From the NCBI GenBank assembly GCA_920105625.2, contig OV050030.1, positions 88,755,652 through 88,819,651 of the forward strand: 64,000 bases of DNA, written 5' to 3'. Source of the DNA: Clusia tigrina (taxonomy: Eukaryota > Arthropoda > Insecta > Diptera > Clusiidae). How positions within the stretch are numbered: position 1 is the first letter of the stretch; the number at the start of each line of letters is the position of its first letter. This document shows positions 33,932 through 44,069 of this stretch, piece by piece. The position numbers were made by a program, and so were the translations under genes. The notes beneath the pieces were generated by a model that had not been told where the DNA came from, did not search any database, and saw only the letters and a program-made list of their open reading frames with translations.

Positions 33932-34303
33932 TCAATATATTGGCTGCTCATTTTTCGTGTTAATTTCGTGTTCGATTCCAGTAGTGTTTGTTAGATAGTC
34001 ACCGTCTTTATAAAATAGGTCATTATAAGAGTTTATTAACTTCTTCAAATGCCTTGATTCTTCAGAATTCAAAGATTTGGTAAGTTGTGACATATCTTCG
34101 TTTCCGATTTCATCTTCATTAAATTCACTAGGTAAAGCAGTTGTAATTTGCGTGTCAATCAGCGTTTGGTTGTTGAGTGAATTGAATTTTATTGATGCTG
34201 TTAGTTTTTCCCTCCTATATTGTGGTAATTTTCTGTCATCGAGTAAGGATGTTGATGATCCTGTAACTATTAGACACCTAATTGTGTCATTGCCTATCGA
34301 CAA
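33932..34303 (-). pseudogene. Errantivirus pol, protease to RT linker
   Basis: The aspartic protease motif is visible as LIVTGSST. The catalytic Asp of the usual DTGS is Val here (codon at 34265-34267), so this copy should be inactive. The linker follows with SRHLKKLINSYNDLFYKDGD and GIEHEINTKNEQPIY, the usual entry to the RT. A frame change separates it from the RT frame. Confidence 0.85.
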
Positions 34304-34308
34304 GATTA

Positions 34309-35306
34309 CTATAGGTAAGTACGTTTGTGAGGCGTTGAGGGAAAATTTACTTCATGATCCATGTGGTTTACGTTAGTGAACCTTGATTCTCTCCGATTAT
34401 TGTAACCCTGTCTAGGATTATTTTGTTGTCTGTTTTGGCCATTATATTGCCTTTCATTGTGCTGTCGCATTTGTCTTTGGTTATTTTGTACTTGGTTGTA
34501 TTGTCTGTATTGTCCTCGATTATTTTGTCCGTGGTTGTATTGTGTGTATTGTCCTGGATTATTTTGTCCGTGGTTGTATTGTGTGTATTGTCCTGGATTA
34601 TTTTGTGCGTGGTTATATTGTCTGTAGCTAGTGTTACTATGTTTGAAATTATTGAGTACTGTGGAAGTATGACTATTGGCATCCCTAATCATTCCTGAAC
34701 TTTCTAGTAAGTCGAATGCACTCCGTAAGACTGTTATATTTCTGTTAAGTATTAGTGTTTCTAAGTTAATGTTAATGTTATTTATAAAGGTTCTTAATAT
34801 TATGCCCTCATTATTTGCTGGGCTAAATTCTAGGATCTTACTTGAAAGTTTTTTGTTGCAATGGCTCGCTGGTACAGCTGGTGGTACGTCTCCTTCACTC
34901 CAAAGTTGGTTATAAGTGCGTCCTTTATGTCGTCCCAAGAGGCGTTAGATCCCAAGGTTCTGACAACAGCTAAGGCAGGTCCTTGTATTTTATTTATGAT
35001 GGTCCTCGAGAAAATGTACGCCTTCATTTGCGGGTTACCGTCCAGTAATGGTAACAACGTATCCACTTCTCGTAGAAATGAAGAAAGTGCATAATGTCCA
35101 GTCCCCGTGAACTCGTGTATCCTTTGCGCATCCTTCAGAAGGTCGTTCGGTGTTATGGTTGTTGGCAACGGTGGTGCTGGTCTAACTGCTGGTATTGTTT
35201 GTACAGATTCCTCCTGCGACATCTCTAATCTGGTGTTGGCCTCTGCTTGTATGTCTTCTTCCTTGGACGGGAGTTCGAATTTTCTGGATCTAGTTTCTAT
35301 TGGCAT
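34309..35306 (-). pseudogene. Errantivirus gag, one frameshift
   Basis: The start is MPIETRSRKFELPSKEED at 35306. Capsid-like features include FTGTGHYALSSFLREVDTLL, FSRTIINKIQGPAL and WDDIKDALITNFG. Near 34850 the frame changes and continues with SSKILEFSPANNEG and FDLLESSGMIRDA. The C-terminus is a run of about 39-bp repeats with GQYTQYNHGQNNP. There are no CCHC knuckles; errantivirus Gags normally lack them, and the basic Asn/Gln-rich tail may bind RNA instead. Confidence 0.85.
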
Positions 35307-35548
35307 CGGTTTTGTTCGGTTTGCTGTGCCTCGGTTTAGCCTTGAAGATTCACTTGGTATTGACTTGAGAGTTTTTTATGTTAATTCTTGTTCACTGCAC
35401 TTTCTTTAATGTAACACGATAATAAATTGATTTTGTGCGTTTGGTCTTAATATATTGTTTTTTTCTGTTCTACAATATTTCTTAAGAAATGTTTTTCACA
35501 GTTAATTATTTTTTTTAATTTTTGGTTCTTAATTATTTCTTCAGAACT

Positions 35549-35566
35549 AATTTCCACGACTGCGCC
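35549..35566 (-). other. Primer-binding site, tRNA-Ser type
   Basis: In sense the LTR end ...AACT is followed by GGCGCAGTCGTGGAAATT. With the last T of the LTR this gives TGGCGCAGTCG, the start of the site used by 17.6/297-type elements for tRNA-Ser. The 3' half departs from the usual sequence. Confidence 0.7.
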
Positions 35567-36106
35567 AGTTACGTTAATAAAACGCGGAGAGAACTTCGGT
35601 TCAACGTTTTTTTTATTACGGAGTCTATCTTTAAACTAAACTAACAATTTTAAATTACTTATGCCGAAACCTTAATTAACTTACTTAACATCGATTATTT
35701 GTTATCGCTGCTGTAGGCACAAAAGTATTTTCCAAAATTATGTAGGAGGGTAGAAAGAGAGGTAAACGTCTATAATCACCAATAAGCAGAGTGCAAAGCC
35801 GTAGCTGAACAAGTGCTAATGCACTGAGAATTGCAGACTTTGCATTTAGGGGTTGTTTATGTCATTGCACTTCAGTTAATTTATGTCATTGTACTGATCG
35901 TACTGACTTTGCTTTTTGGAAGGTTTGTGTCATTGCACTTCAGCTGATTTTTGTCATTGTGCTGATCGTACTGACTTTGCTCTTTGGGGAGTTTGTGTGC
36001 ATAAACGGCTTTGGTGGTCATTTGTGAGATTCATACTTGATAAGAACGATATCTCAGCTAACGTTTGGTGTTAGATTTAGGGTTCGCACCAACTGCTGGC
36101 GTAACT
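35567..36106 (-). repeat. 5' LTR of the errantivirus
   Basis: Direct partner of 26071-26641, with a small indel. It is flanked on the outer side by CGCG (36107-36110), which matches the duplication at the other end. Confidence 0.93.
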
Positions 36107-36110
36107 CGCG

Positions 36111-36520
36111 TGCTATCCCGGCTTAGGGGGGGTGTTTAACGACCATCCAGTCTTGTGCCTAATTTTGTCTGACGTCTCCAGGCTGACCTCTCTATCATGG
36201 GTGACCCTACCAGATTGCATAAGCAGTCTGATGGCACAGCCCAGCCTTTCACCGACGCACAAAAGCCCTACCACCACGTCAAGGTAAAGGTACGAGGTAA
36301 AGGCAAAAACAGATATAAGAGAGTGAAAAGAAAAGCAGAGGACGAAGTTGAGATCAAGTGTTGAGTAGAGTGCATGAAACTTTTTGAAATTCAAGTGATA
36401 TGAAATTGGCTTTGAAAAAAAGGATAAGAACAAAAAAAAGCGAGGAGTGCAAAGAGGGCCTCTGAGTAGTCTATTGGAACTGAAATTTACAAAAAAAATT
36501 ATTACAAAAACAAGTGAAAG
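36111..36520 (-). mobile_element. LOA-A 5' UTR, part beyond the errantivirus
   Basis: This is the right-hand continuation of the LOA-A element after the errantivirus target duplication (CGCG at 36107-36110). In sense it runs from A-rich sequence near 36480 through CCCCCCTAAGCCGGGATAGC into CGCG and on at 26066. Its composition matches 25880-26066, and no coding frame is present. The outer limit is a guess. Confidence 0.55.
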
Positions 36521-37869
36521 GTAGTAATTTAAGAAACACCGTTATGACTATTTTTAGAAGATATAAATTTCTTTGGTGTAATGATATGTTATAGCAGCAG
36601 CAATTCAATGTGGTTTAGTAAAATTATTTAATACTGGATAATTTATGTTAAAGTAGGAAACTATTCTTATTATTTTTTATAAAAATAGTTATTAGTTTGC
36701 TTTCAAAAAAGGATGAACAATTAAAAAAATATAAAAATAGATACATTTCTCAGCGGACTTGAACCCGGCATCATAAAATTGATAGACCAACTCTTTACCA
36801 CTTGCGCTTCGATCTTTATAAAAGCTCCTAAGCATGCATATTTCTTGTATATTGTCAGGTGTTCTAATATGCACGCATTATGTTTCGTCATGACATGGCA
36901 AATTTTTCTTATACGCAAAACCACAAATGCTTTGTTTTTAGCCCCACTTTCCGAATTAGAAACCTTTGCCATACAGAAAATTAATTCTTGTGTATTCTAC
37001 CCCGGCCACACATAACAGAAAATAAAAATTTGATTTCAAATCAGTCGTTTCTGCTGTGATCACAGGCACTAAATTATTCATACGAATGTGCAAACAACAA
37101 TAGCCATGTGTGTGGCTGCCGATGGATACATATTCACGACTGCTTCGTGAAATTGCCGATCATGTTTTCCAATGTGGTTGCCATCAACTTCAATATGTTG
37201 ATTCTCACTCAAGAGAGCAATGAAAGGTCTTTCTGTATATTGTTTTTACATATACTGCATTAGATGGAGTAAATGGTCTGCAGTGCGGCAGATATGTGCA
37301 ACAGGATCGTCTGTCTGTCGTTTTGCACGCTCTTATGACTGTCCGTCATATCGTCAAAATCAAAGGCGTGAGAAAACATTGGGCGACTGTTGTGGCACGT
37401 GTATCGAGCTCTGTCTGGACAGTCCGATACTCGTTTCTTGTTATCGCATAACGATAAACAAGTCGTGGGAGATTGACAAAGAAGGGATAGTGTGTGCCAC
37501 TACTGTGATACCACTCATGAAGGCTGTCTGTATGCTTGGGTGCATTAAGGTGTGTTTTTAGATGCATTAAGGTGCATTTACACGAAGAGTTTAAGATGCA
37601 CTACACCCTCACCGTTTAGAGAAAAATAATTTTGTTTGAAAGAATAAAATTATTATTTAGGATTGTACTAGGCGTTTGTTGCACTGAGGTTTACATATTT
37701 TAAATTATTTATTTATATAAAGTAATGTATTTTAATTAGATAAGAATATATTTATTTATGTAAAGTAATGTATTTTCATTAGATAAGAATATATTTATTT
37801 ATATACTCGTAAAGTAATATATTTTAATTAGGAAATAATATTTATATATAATGTGTTTAATTAAAGATG
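36521..37869. other. Spacer with no protein-coding gene recognised
   Basis: Apart from the tRNA-like stretch at 36745-36815 I recognise nothing. An open frame at 37220-37561 has no family resemblance. Near 37690-37860 an AT-rich motif, TTTATTTATNTAAAGTAATGTATTTT, repeats about four times with a spacing near 65-70 bp. Confidence 0.4.
36745..36815 (-). repeat. tRNA-like sequence, possible SINE head
   Basis: On the minus strand AGCGCAAGTGGTAAAG resembles a tRNA D-arm (A box) and GGGTTCAAGTCCGC a T-arm (B box), about 30 bases apart. Between them ATCA...TGAT could form a short anticodon stem. Acceptor-stem pairing is poor, so this is not a functional tRNA gene. A tRNA-derived SINE or a tRNA pseudogene fits best. 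Confidence 0.45.
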
Positions 37870-37879
37870 TGCTGAGATA

Positions 37880-39500
37880 AATTTTTTAAAATTATTGTTA
37901 TGTACTATTCTTGCTTTGTTTTTTATTTGTATAGTAGAATTTATATAGTTTCTTTCAATTATTTTGTATAGTCCCTCATATGGGCATGTTTTCTTTGGTC
38001 ACTGGATTTTAAAAACACTAGATCACCTATTTTGAAATTACTACTATGGCATGTTTTATCATAACTTCGTTTACGTGTGCATTTTTCTTTCCCGAGCATT
38101 CTATGTGCTGATTCTTGTGCATGTAAAATTTCTGTTCTAAGTTATACAATTTTCAGTTATTATTAATTTTTTCTTTTGGGAATTTTGCTAGTTTCCCAAA
38201 GATCAGTTCGAATGGTGAATAGTTAGTAACAGTGTATGGGGTGGTGTTGTAAACGAAAGTGTAATAAGAAAGTAAATTTTCGTATTTTTGTTTTAGTTAT
38301 AAATTGTTCGTTTTACACCGACATGACCTCCTACCTTTGAATTGTGATACTCATTGATTAATCGTAATTGATCAGTGTGTTCTGTCACTGTCATTGGTGG
38401 GTCATAAATGAGAATTTTAACAGAAGTTTGCCGTCCGGATTTTATTATTTTCATATGAATTTCATTAAATGTTCTCATTAAATTTTCTTTGTCATGACAT
38501 TTATATATATAATCATTTGATTGTAGTGCTACATTTTCTATATTTTTCTTCTGTAAAACAGTGATTAGTTTCTCCAAGATTGTTCCTAAGTCCGAGTTTG
38601 GATTATCGCTAATTTGCATTACTATTTCTGTGTCGGTGATTTTTATATTAAGCAAACTTTTATTTTTATTTTTATCTGATAAGCTTATCTTTTTCTTTGA
38701 CGCGTTTTTAATTTCTTGTATAAATTTTAACTTTCTTAATTTTCGAACTTCCGATACTGAAATGCAATTCCAAATAAAGAGTTGGCCAGTCTCCATTATA
38801 GAATTTGCTTCTGAATCGTTGGGTTCGTTTTCTATACTATTTTGATTTTTACTTCTAGTTGTTATTAAAACTGAAGATATCATATTCTTAATTATATTAG
38901 AGTCTAATCTAATTCTACTTAGAGCATCGGCATCTGTATTTATGCTGCCTTTTTTATATTCTATTTTAAAATTATAATCCATTAGGTCTAACCTAATTCT
39001 AGTTAATTTTGATGATGGGTCCTTTTGTGAAAATAATGCTACTAATGGTCTGTGGTCTGTTACAACTGTGAATGTATTGCCATATACTCGTAAGTAAGGT
39101 CTAAAGTGGCTTATTGCCCAATGTATGACTAATAATTCTTTTTCTATAACTGGCTTTTTCTCCTCGTGCTTGTTTAAAGTGCGGCTTGCGTATGAAATTG
39201 GCAAATCGTTTCCAATAATACCTTCGGAAAGTACTGCTCCTAATCCATTTAATGCATAAGTTGTGAGTACGAATTCTTTGGTAAAATCTGGGTATTGGAA
39301 TACAGGTGGTTGTGTTATTGCGAGTTTTAATTTTTGAAAGGCTTCTTGGCATTCTGAACTCCAAACAAAACTGTTTCCTTTCTTTAAGAGTGAATTCAAG
39401 GGCTTTGCTATTTCGGCGAAATTTTTGACAAAGCGTCGGTAGTAGTTGCAGATTGCAACGAATCTTTTTACTTCGTCTGCGTAAGCCTGCACCCACCAGG
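37880..39500 (-). pseudogene. 412-like pol: RT end, RNase H, integrase remnants
   Basis: In sense: RFVAICNYYRRFVKNFAEIA (RT thumb), FVLTTYALNGLGAVLSE (RNase H, where the first Asp is Thr-Tyr altered), KPVIEKELLVIHWAISHFRPYL, VVTDHRPLVALF and TDADALSRIR. The integrase zinc finger begins with HNSKVGGHVGVKRT at the end of the 38293 frame. After the deletion come FELIFGKLAKFPKEK and LHAQESAHRMLG with FKIGDLVFLKSSDQ, parts of the C-terminal domain. Confidence 0.85.
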
Positions 39501-40200
39501 ATATTTTTCAACGGATTTGCATTTTTGCGGATCGGTTGTTACACTGTTTGCTGTAATTAAATGTCGTAAATAAATGCCTTCTGGCTGTAGAAAATTACAT
39601 TTTTGAGTGTTTAGTTTTAAATTATACTGTCTAAGTCTTTCAAAGACTTTAGTGAGATTTGTGTTGTGGTGTTGTAAAGAGCATCCAAATACTATGATGT
39701 CATCCACGTATAGAAATGCATCACTATTTAACCCTGAAAGCATGCGTTGGAAACTGTTTGATGATACTTTTAATCCAAAAGGAAGTCTTTTAAATTGAAA
39801 GTGTCCATTGGTTGTTGAGAATGCGGTTAACGGTCTTGAAGATTTTTCCAATTCTATTTGGTGGAATGAGCTAGTCATGTCGAGAGTTAAAAAATATTTT
39901 ACTCTTCCCATGACGTCGAGTACATCATCAAGCCTTGTTAGTGGAAATTTATCGTTTGTAAGTTTTTTGTTCAGTTGTCTGTACACTACTACGAGACTCC
40001 ATTTTTTTGTGTCGATTGTACTCTTTTTAGGTACTACAAGTAATGGGGAATTGTAAGGGCTTACAGATATTACTTACTTACTATTATGTCATCTTTGATA
40101 AGTGCATTTATTTGTTCGCTGATATCGGATTGCTGTGTGTGTGGAAGTCTGTAATTTTTTATATATACGGGTGATTTGTCTGAAAGGTGTAGTTTCTGTT
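39468..40200 (-). pseudogene. 412-like reverse transcriptase
   Basis: In sense: RQLNKKLTNDKFPLTRLDDVLD, YFLTLDMTSSFHQIELE (first Asp), FQFKRLPFGLKVSSNSFQRM, AFLYVDDIIVFG (YVDD box, about 39697) and NLKLNTQKCNFLQ. The part before RQLNKKL is in another frame. A frameshift near 39480 leads to the following pol frame. Confidence 0.88.
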
Positions 40201-40331
40201 TGTAAAAATTGTTTCATGTGAGTTTGTCAGTCTAAGTGAAAAATTTCTTCAAAATATTTACATATGTCAGCAACTGTTTTGTTAGCTACTTGATCAGGGA
40301 AACAAAATTTGAGTTGAGATTTTAAATTAGT

Positions 40332-41012
40332 CTATCTTTCTGGCGTTGATTTTGTATTCGTTTGAACGACAGAGAATAAATGAAGTGGTTTTACTTCTAA
40401 ATCAAAATTTTCTAGTATTTGTGTTTCGTTTGAAATGTTTAGTATGCGTATGTGTTTCACTCCTTTTGCTGGTACTATTGAGTTTGCTATAAACAAGTTT
40501 TCGCCTAAATTTTTGTTGCATACTAGATTGTCTTCTGTTAATTTAATGTTTATGGGGTGGACTAGTTCGCTTCGAGGTGGTATGGTTATTTTATGTATTT
40601 TTGTTTGTATATCCAATACGTACTCAGAATTGTTAACAAATAAGGAGAGTGTAAAATTGCCATAGTCAATTCTTTTTTCAAATGCTTGTAAGAAATCTCT
40701 GCCTAATATTCCATCAGCTATATTTGGGAAATTTTCGTCTACTGCGTGGAATTCATGCACTTGGTATTTATTAGGTAGTTGGAAATGTAAATTGCAAGTG
40801 CCTATTGTGGAGGTATTCGTTTCATTAATGCCAGTTATTATGCATGAATTGTCTTTTGAGATAAATTCATTTTGTGTGCTATTTATTATAGCACCAGTAT
40901 CGACCAGAAATTTTAGATGGTAATTCTTATAATGTAATTTAATGTAATTGCTTATACTATTATTAATACATAATTTATATGTTTTTAATTTAGTTTTACA
41001 TTCTGTTTTCAA
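40332..41012 (-). CDS. 412-like protease region
   Basis: The retroviral-type aspartic protease is seen as LKFLVDTGAIINS (DTGA active site, about 40890) and ADGILGRDFLQ (flap and C-terminal ILGRDFL motif). The frame is 226 codons and lacks internal stops. It ends with TNTKSTPER just before the RT linker. It would mature Gag-Pol in the particle. Its start codon is doubtful, since pol is normally reached by frameshift from gag. Confidence 0.82.
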   Translation of the reverse strand: MKTECKTKLKTYKLCINNSISNYIKLHYKNYHLKFLVDTGAIINSTQNEFISKDNSCIITGINETNTSTIGTCNLHFQLPNKYQVHEFHAVDENFPNIADGILGRDFLQAFEKRIDYGNFTLSLFVNNSEYVLDIQTKIHKITIPPRSELVHPINIKLTEDNLVCNKNLGENLFIANSIVPAKGVKHIRILNISNETQILENFDLEVKPLHLFSVVQTNTKSTPER

Positions 41013-41599
41013 TTTTGTTTTTAATTTTGTTTTCCCCGAGTAACATTTTGTCTTTATTGTTCGTTGTCGGCGCGTTTGGAGTTTCCCTCATAATTTATGC
41101 AAGACTCTATGTCTTCACCTTGTACGGTGTATATTCTTCTATTGTCATTGCCTATTGTGTGGCCTATTGCCATATCTTGCTCGGTTGCTGTTGCCGTTTC
41201 GTTTGTAGTTAGTATTTTCCTTGGTACGTTGTTGGTACCAGTCTTACTGTTGATTCGTTCTACGAGGATTTTGATATCGGGGTGTTTGATTATTAAAATT
41301 TTGATGATTTTGACGATAGTTGTTGTTTGGTCGTCTGTTGTTGTTAAAGAGCCTCGTCCTTGTTGGTGCTGGAGTCTCAGAGGTGCGCGATTGTTCCATT
41401 GTTGACGTACGTTGAAAGCTAGTACTCTCCTTTCATTATTTCCATCAGCTTCGTCTGCGATTTGTATCTTTTCTTGGAACGTTTTTGCCTTGCTTGCGGT
41501 TATTGTCTGTACAGTGGTCTAGTTGTTAATTCCGTTTTTGAAAGCGTTGAATGCTATTAGGTCGTTTGATTTTAGTATTGTTGGCTTATTTGCTTCACC

Positions 41600-42350
41600 A
41601 ATATTTTGTATTTGTTAAGTGCTGAGCTCTGTTATTAGAGACTGAAGTTTTTCAGCATATTTGGTAACTGTTTGGTTGCCTTGTCGTGCGTGTGTGATTT
41701 CTTCTAATATTGTGTTTGGTGATTTTTTAGGTTTGAAAATATTCTCTAGTGTTAGTATTAGATTGGCGAGAGTTTTTGTTGATAATAAGAGTTCAACTTT
41801 ATGTCGAAGTTGATTTGGAATTTTAGCGTTAAGCACGAAATTGAAAAATATTGTTGATTGATCAGTTGGCACAGAGTCCCCTATTATTTTTATGGTATTT
41901 ATGAATTTATTGGCATCGTCATACTTTCCTGAGAATTTAGGTATTACTTTTAAACAGTGTAATATATAGACATTTTGATAATTTTTTCAATTTGAAATAG
42001 GATTTCTTAGAATTTTGTTTTAAAATCAAATTTTGGAGAATGATCCTTTTGTGACTCTAGTTCTTTATTAAAGTCAGCTTTTAATAAATCTATCGTATGT
42101 TTATGATTTATTACATAATTTGTTTGGGTTCTTTTTTAGATTGATTAATATTTTGTTTAATTCAGCTGTAGAATCAGACAATATTTGTTCTATTCAGCGG
42201 TTTCGTTACATAGTTTTTGAAATAAGTATTTATCTTATATATAAGTTCGTCTATCTGTTCCAGATTATTTTTTGTGGTTTTGCTGGTATTTATTCTATTT
42301 GGGTTTTTCTTCAGTATAGTCCGTATGTCTGTTAACTTTTTCAATATCGG
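41600..42350 (-). pseudogene. 412-like gag, decayed
   Basis: In sense: LLKADFNKELESQKDHS (about 42080), FFNFVLNAKIPNQLRHKVEL, ILTLENIFKPKKSPNTILEEI and YAEKLQSLITEL (41615-41872). This fits the Gag of the 412/mdg1 group, which is long and helical. The N-terminal part is broken by stops. Downstream, at 41190-41600, a decayed stretch in sense carries Arg and Asn-rich pieces. Confidence 0.65.
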
Positions 42351-42369
42351 GTCCTTTAATATATTTGGG

Positions 42370-43640
42370 CTTTGAATTTTGTTTACTCATTAACCAATGC
42401 AATTGGCGGAACCGTTCTTTTATTTTTTTCACTTTTAGTTTGGTATGGTAGTGCCAATTTAGCTCTGAGTCCATGTGTATACCAAGGCCGTAGGCTCTTT
42501 TTTTACTTGTTTATTGTTAATGTTAATAGGTGTGGTGTGTTTTGTTTTAGTTGTAAATATTACTTGTACAGTTTTATCTTCATTTACCTTTAAACAGCAC
42601 TTATAAAACCATTCCTAAACAGCATCTGTGTTCTTCTGCAAATTTGCTGTGGCAGTATTTAGGTTTTTGCCAGCTGTTAATAGGATTGTATCGTCCGGTG
42701 TGTTTTGTTTTAGTTGGAAATATTACTTGTACAGTTTTATCTTCATTTATCTTTAAACACCACTTATAAAACCATTCCTAAACAGCATCTGTGTATTTCT
42801 GCAAATTTGCTGTGGCAGTATTTAGGTTTTTGCCAGATGTTACTAGGATTGTATCGTCAGCAAAGGTAGCAATCGTTGTATTTTCTTTGGAAGTGGTATG
42901 TCTGATGGGAAAATAACATTTAGCAGCGGTCCTAAAACACTCCCCTGACGAACTCTGGCTGTTATAGGGTAAATAGGCGAACTGTCATCATTTTATTTGA
43001 CGTAGAAGTAACGATCACTAAGGTAGCTTTTGATTAATAAAGTCAAGTGGCAACATTGTATTCAGTATGTTCAGCAAGCTTTTATGCCATACTTTCTCAA
43101 ATGCTTTTGCAACGTCCAAAAATACAGCAACGCAGTAACATTTATATTATAGATCTGCTGTAATTTTATTATATAGTTATATTGTTATATCTGTTAAATC
43201 GTTGAGTGGGGTTTTCTAAAGCCGAATTGATTATTTGGTATTATTTTTTTATGGTCAAGGATTTGGCTAAATTTATCACGCAATAGTTTTGCACTAATTT
43301 TATAAATTATGGGAAGTAGACTTATTGATCTATACGATGATGCACTTGTAGCATCTTTTCCGGGTTTCGGTAGTGCAATTATTTCAGCAACTTTCCATAC
43401 TTTGGGAAAGAATTGCATTATAAACATTGAGTTGGTGGCATTTGATATCCTGGTGCCTTTTTGTGGTTTACTCTTTTTTTAATACACTTTATTATTTCTA
43501 CTGTGTTTGTCTTGTTTATTTTGGTGGCAATGTCAATATTGCAGTCATTGCATATTTAAATATATTTGACTGTGTCATTTCATAAAACTTTTTCAAAGTA
43601 TTTAGCCAGTGTTGTTGCTTTGTCTTCATTGGTAGAAGCC
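42370..43640 (-). mobile_element. Third Jockey-clade fragment (RT only)
   Basis: In sense: VWKVAEIIALPKPGKDATS, SYRSISLLPIIYKISAKLL and NNQFGFRKPHST (43194-43427). The palm lies at about 43080-42840, where TIATFADDTILVTSGKNL shows the FADD box. The thumb holds KVNEDKTVQVIFTTKTKHT. It is truncated on both sides and carries a 163-bp tandem duplication. Its boundary with the 412-like element is not sharp. Confidence 0.78.
42534..42859 (-). repeat. 163-bp tandem duplication in Jockey-3
   Basis: Copies 42534-42696 and 42697-42859 both run from GGTGTGTTTTGTTTTAG to TAGGATTGTATCGTC. They differ at a few sites, so the event is older than the 71-bp duplication in Jockey-1. The length is not a multiple of three. 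Confidence 0.93.
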
Positions 43641-43682
43641 CATGAGTTGTTATCTTTTCAGCATCGTTTCAAATCTCGTATT

Positions 43683-44069
43683 TATTCCCTTGCTACTTAT
43701 TGATTACCATTCTTCTATGTCTTCTTACTTATTCTTCTTCAATCAGATTTCTGTTGGCTGCTCTTGCATTTCAACTAACTATCTCCTGGATGTTGGTTAA
43801 CCACTTACTGTGTCTTCGACGCTGAAGTAAGTCTCTTCCAGGCTCATGCTACATAATGTTGAACCATCCAGATGTCCTTGTCTTTTCATCAACGCCTTAA
43901 TACCTAAAAATAATACGTTTATACATGTATCGGTCCTACTGAGTTTTAATTATTCTTACTGGCTATTACATTTCTTTCATTTTTAATATATTTTCTAACG
44001 TAAATAGTAAATTTTATGTATTATTTAAATGTATATAGCGCATATCTAATACGTCTTAATAACCAAACT
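43683..44069 (-). repeat. Direct repeat, copy 1, with exon-like core
   Basis: The 387-bp copy matches 45378-45753 closely (TTCCCTTGCTACTTATTGAT to CAAACT). On the minus strand a 95-bp segment (43809-43903) is preceded by TTATTTTTAG-like acceptor sequence and followed by GTAAGTGG, a good donor. It is open in one frame (LMKRQGHLDGSTLCSMSLEE within it). The repeat could be a duplicated piece of a host gene or part of a transposon with an intron. Confidence 0.7.

Larger units (their letters stand above)
26071..36106 (-). mobile_element. Errantivirus (17.6/297-like gypsy) with env
   Basis: LTRs of 571 bp (26071-26641) and 540 bp (35567-36106) begin AGTTACG and end CGTAACT, in the AGT...ACT style of errantiviruses. 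The 4-bp target duplication is CGCG (26067-26070 and 36107-36110). The sense order is gag, pol, env. A polypurine tract and a tRNA-Ser type primer site are present. A LOA element (26873-30453) sits in the env region. Protease has an active-site change and the second half of the integrase core is deleted, so the copy is defective. Confidence 0.93.
37870..42360 (-). mobile_element. 412/mdg1-like gypsy element, internal part
   Basis: Minus-strand gag, protease, RT, RNase H and integrase remnants in gypsy order, with sequence traits of the 412/mdg1 group (RIRLDLMDYNFKIEYKKGS after RNase H, and WNCISVSEVRKL). No LTRs were found on either side. Most of the integrase core is deleted between about 38290 and 38270. 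Several stops and frameshifts are present. Confidence 0.85.

Noticed and set aside
37220..37561. 113-codon Cys-rich open frame
   Set aside because: No signal peptide logic, no known cysteine pattern and no support from a neighbour; likely chance.
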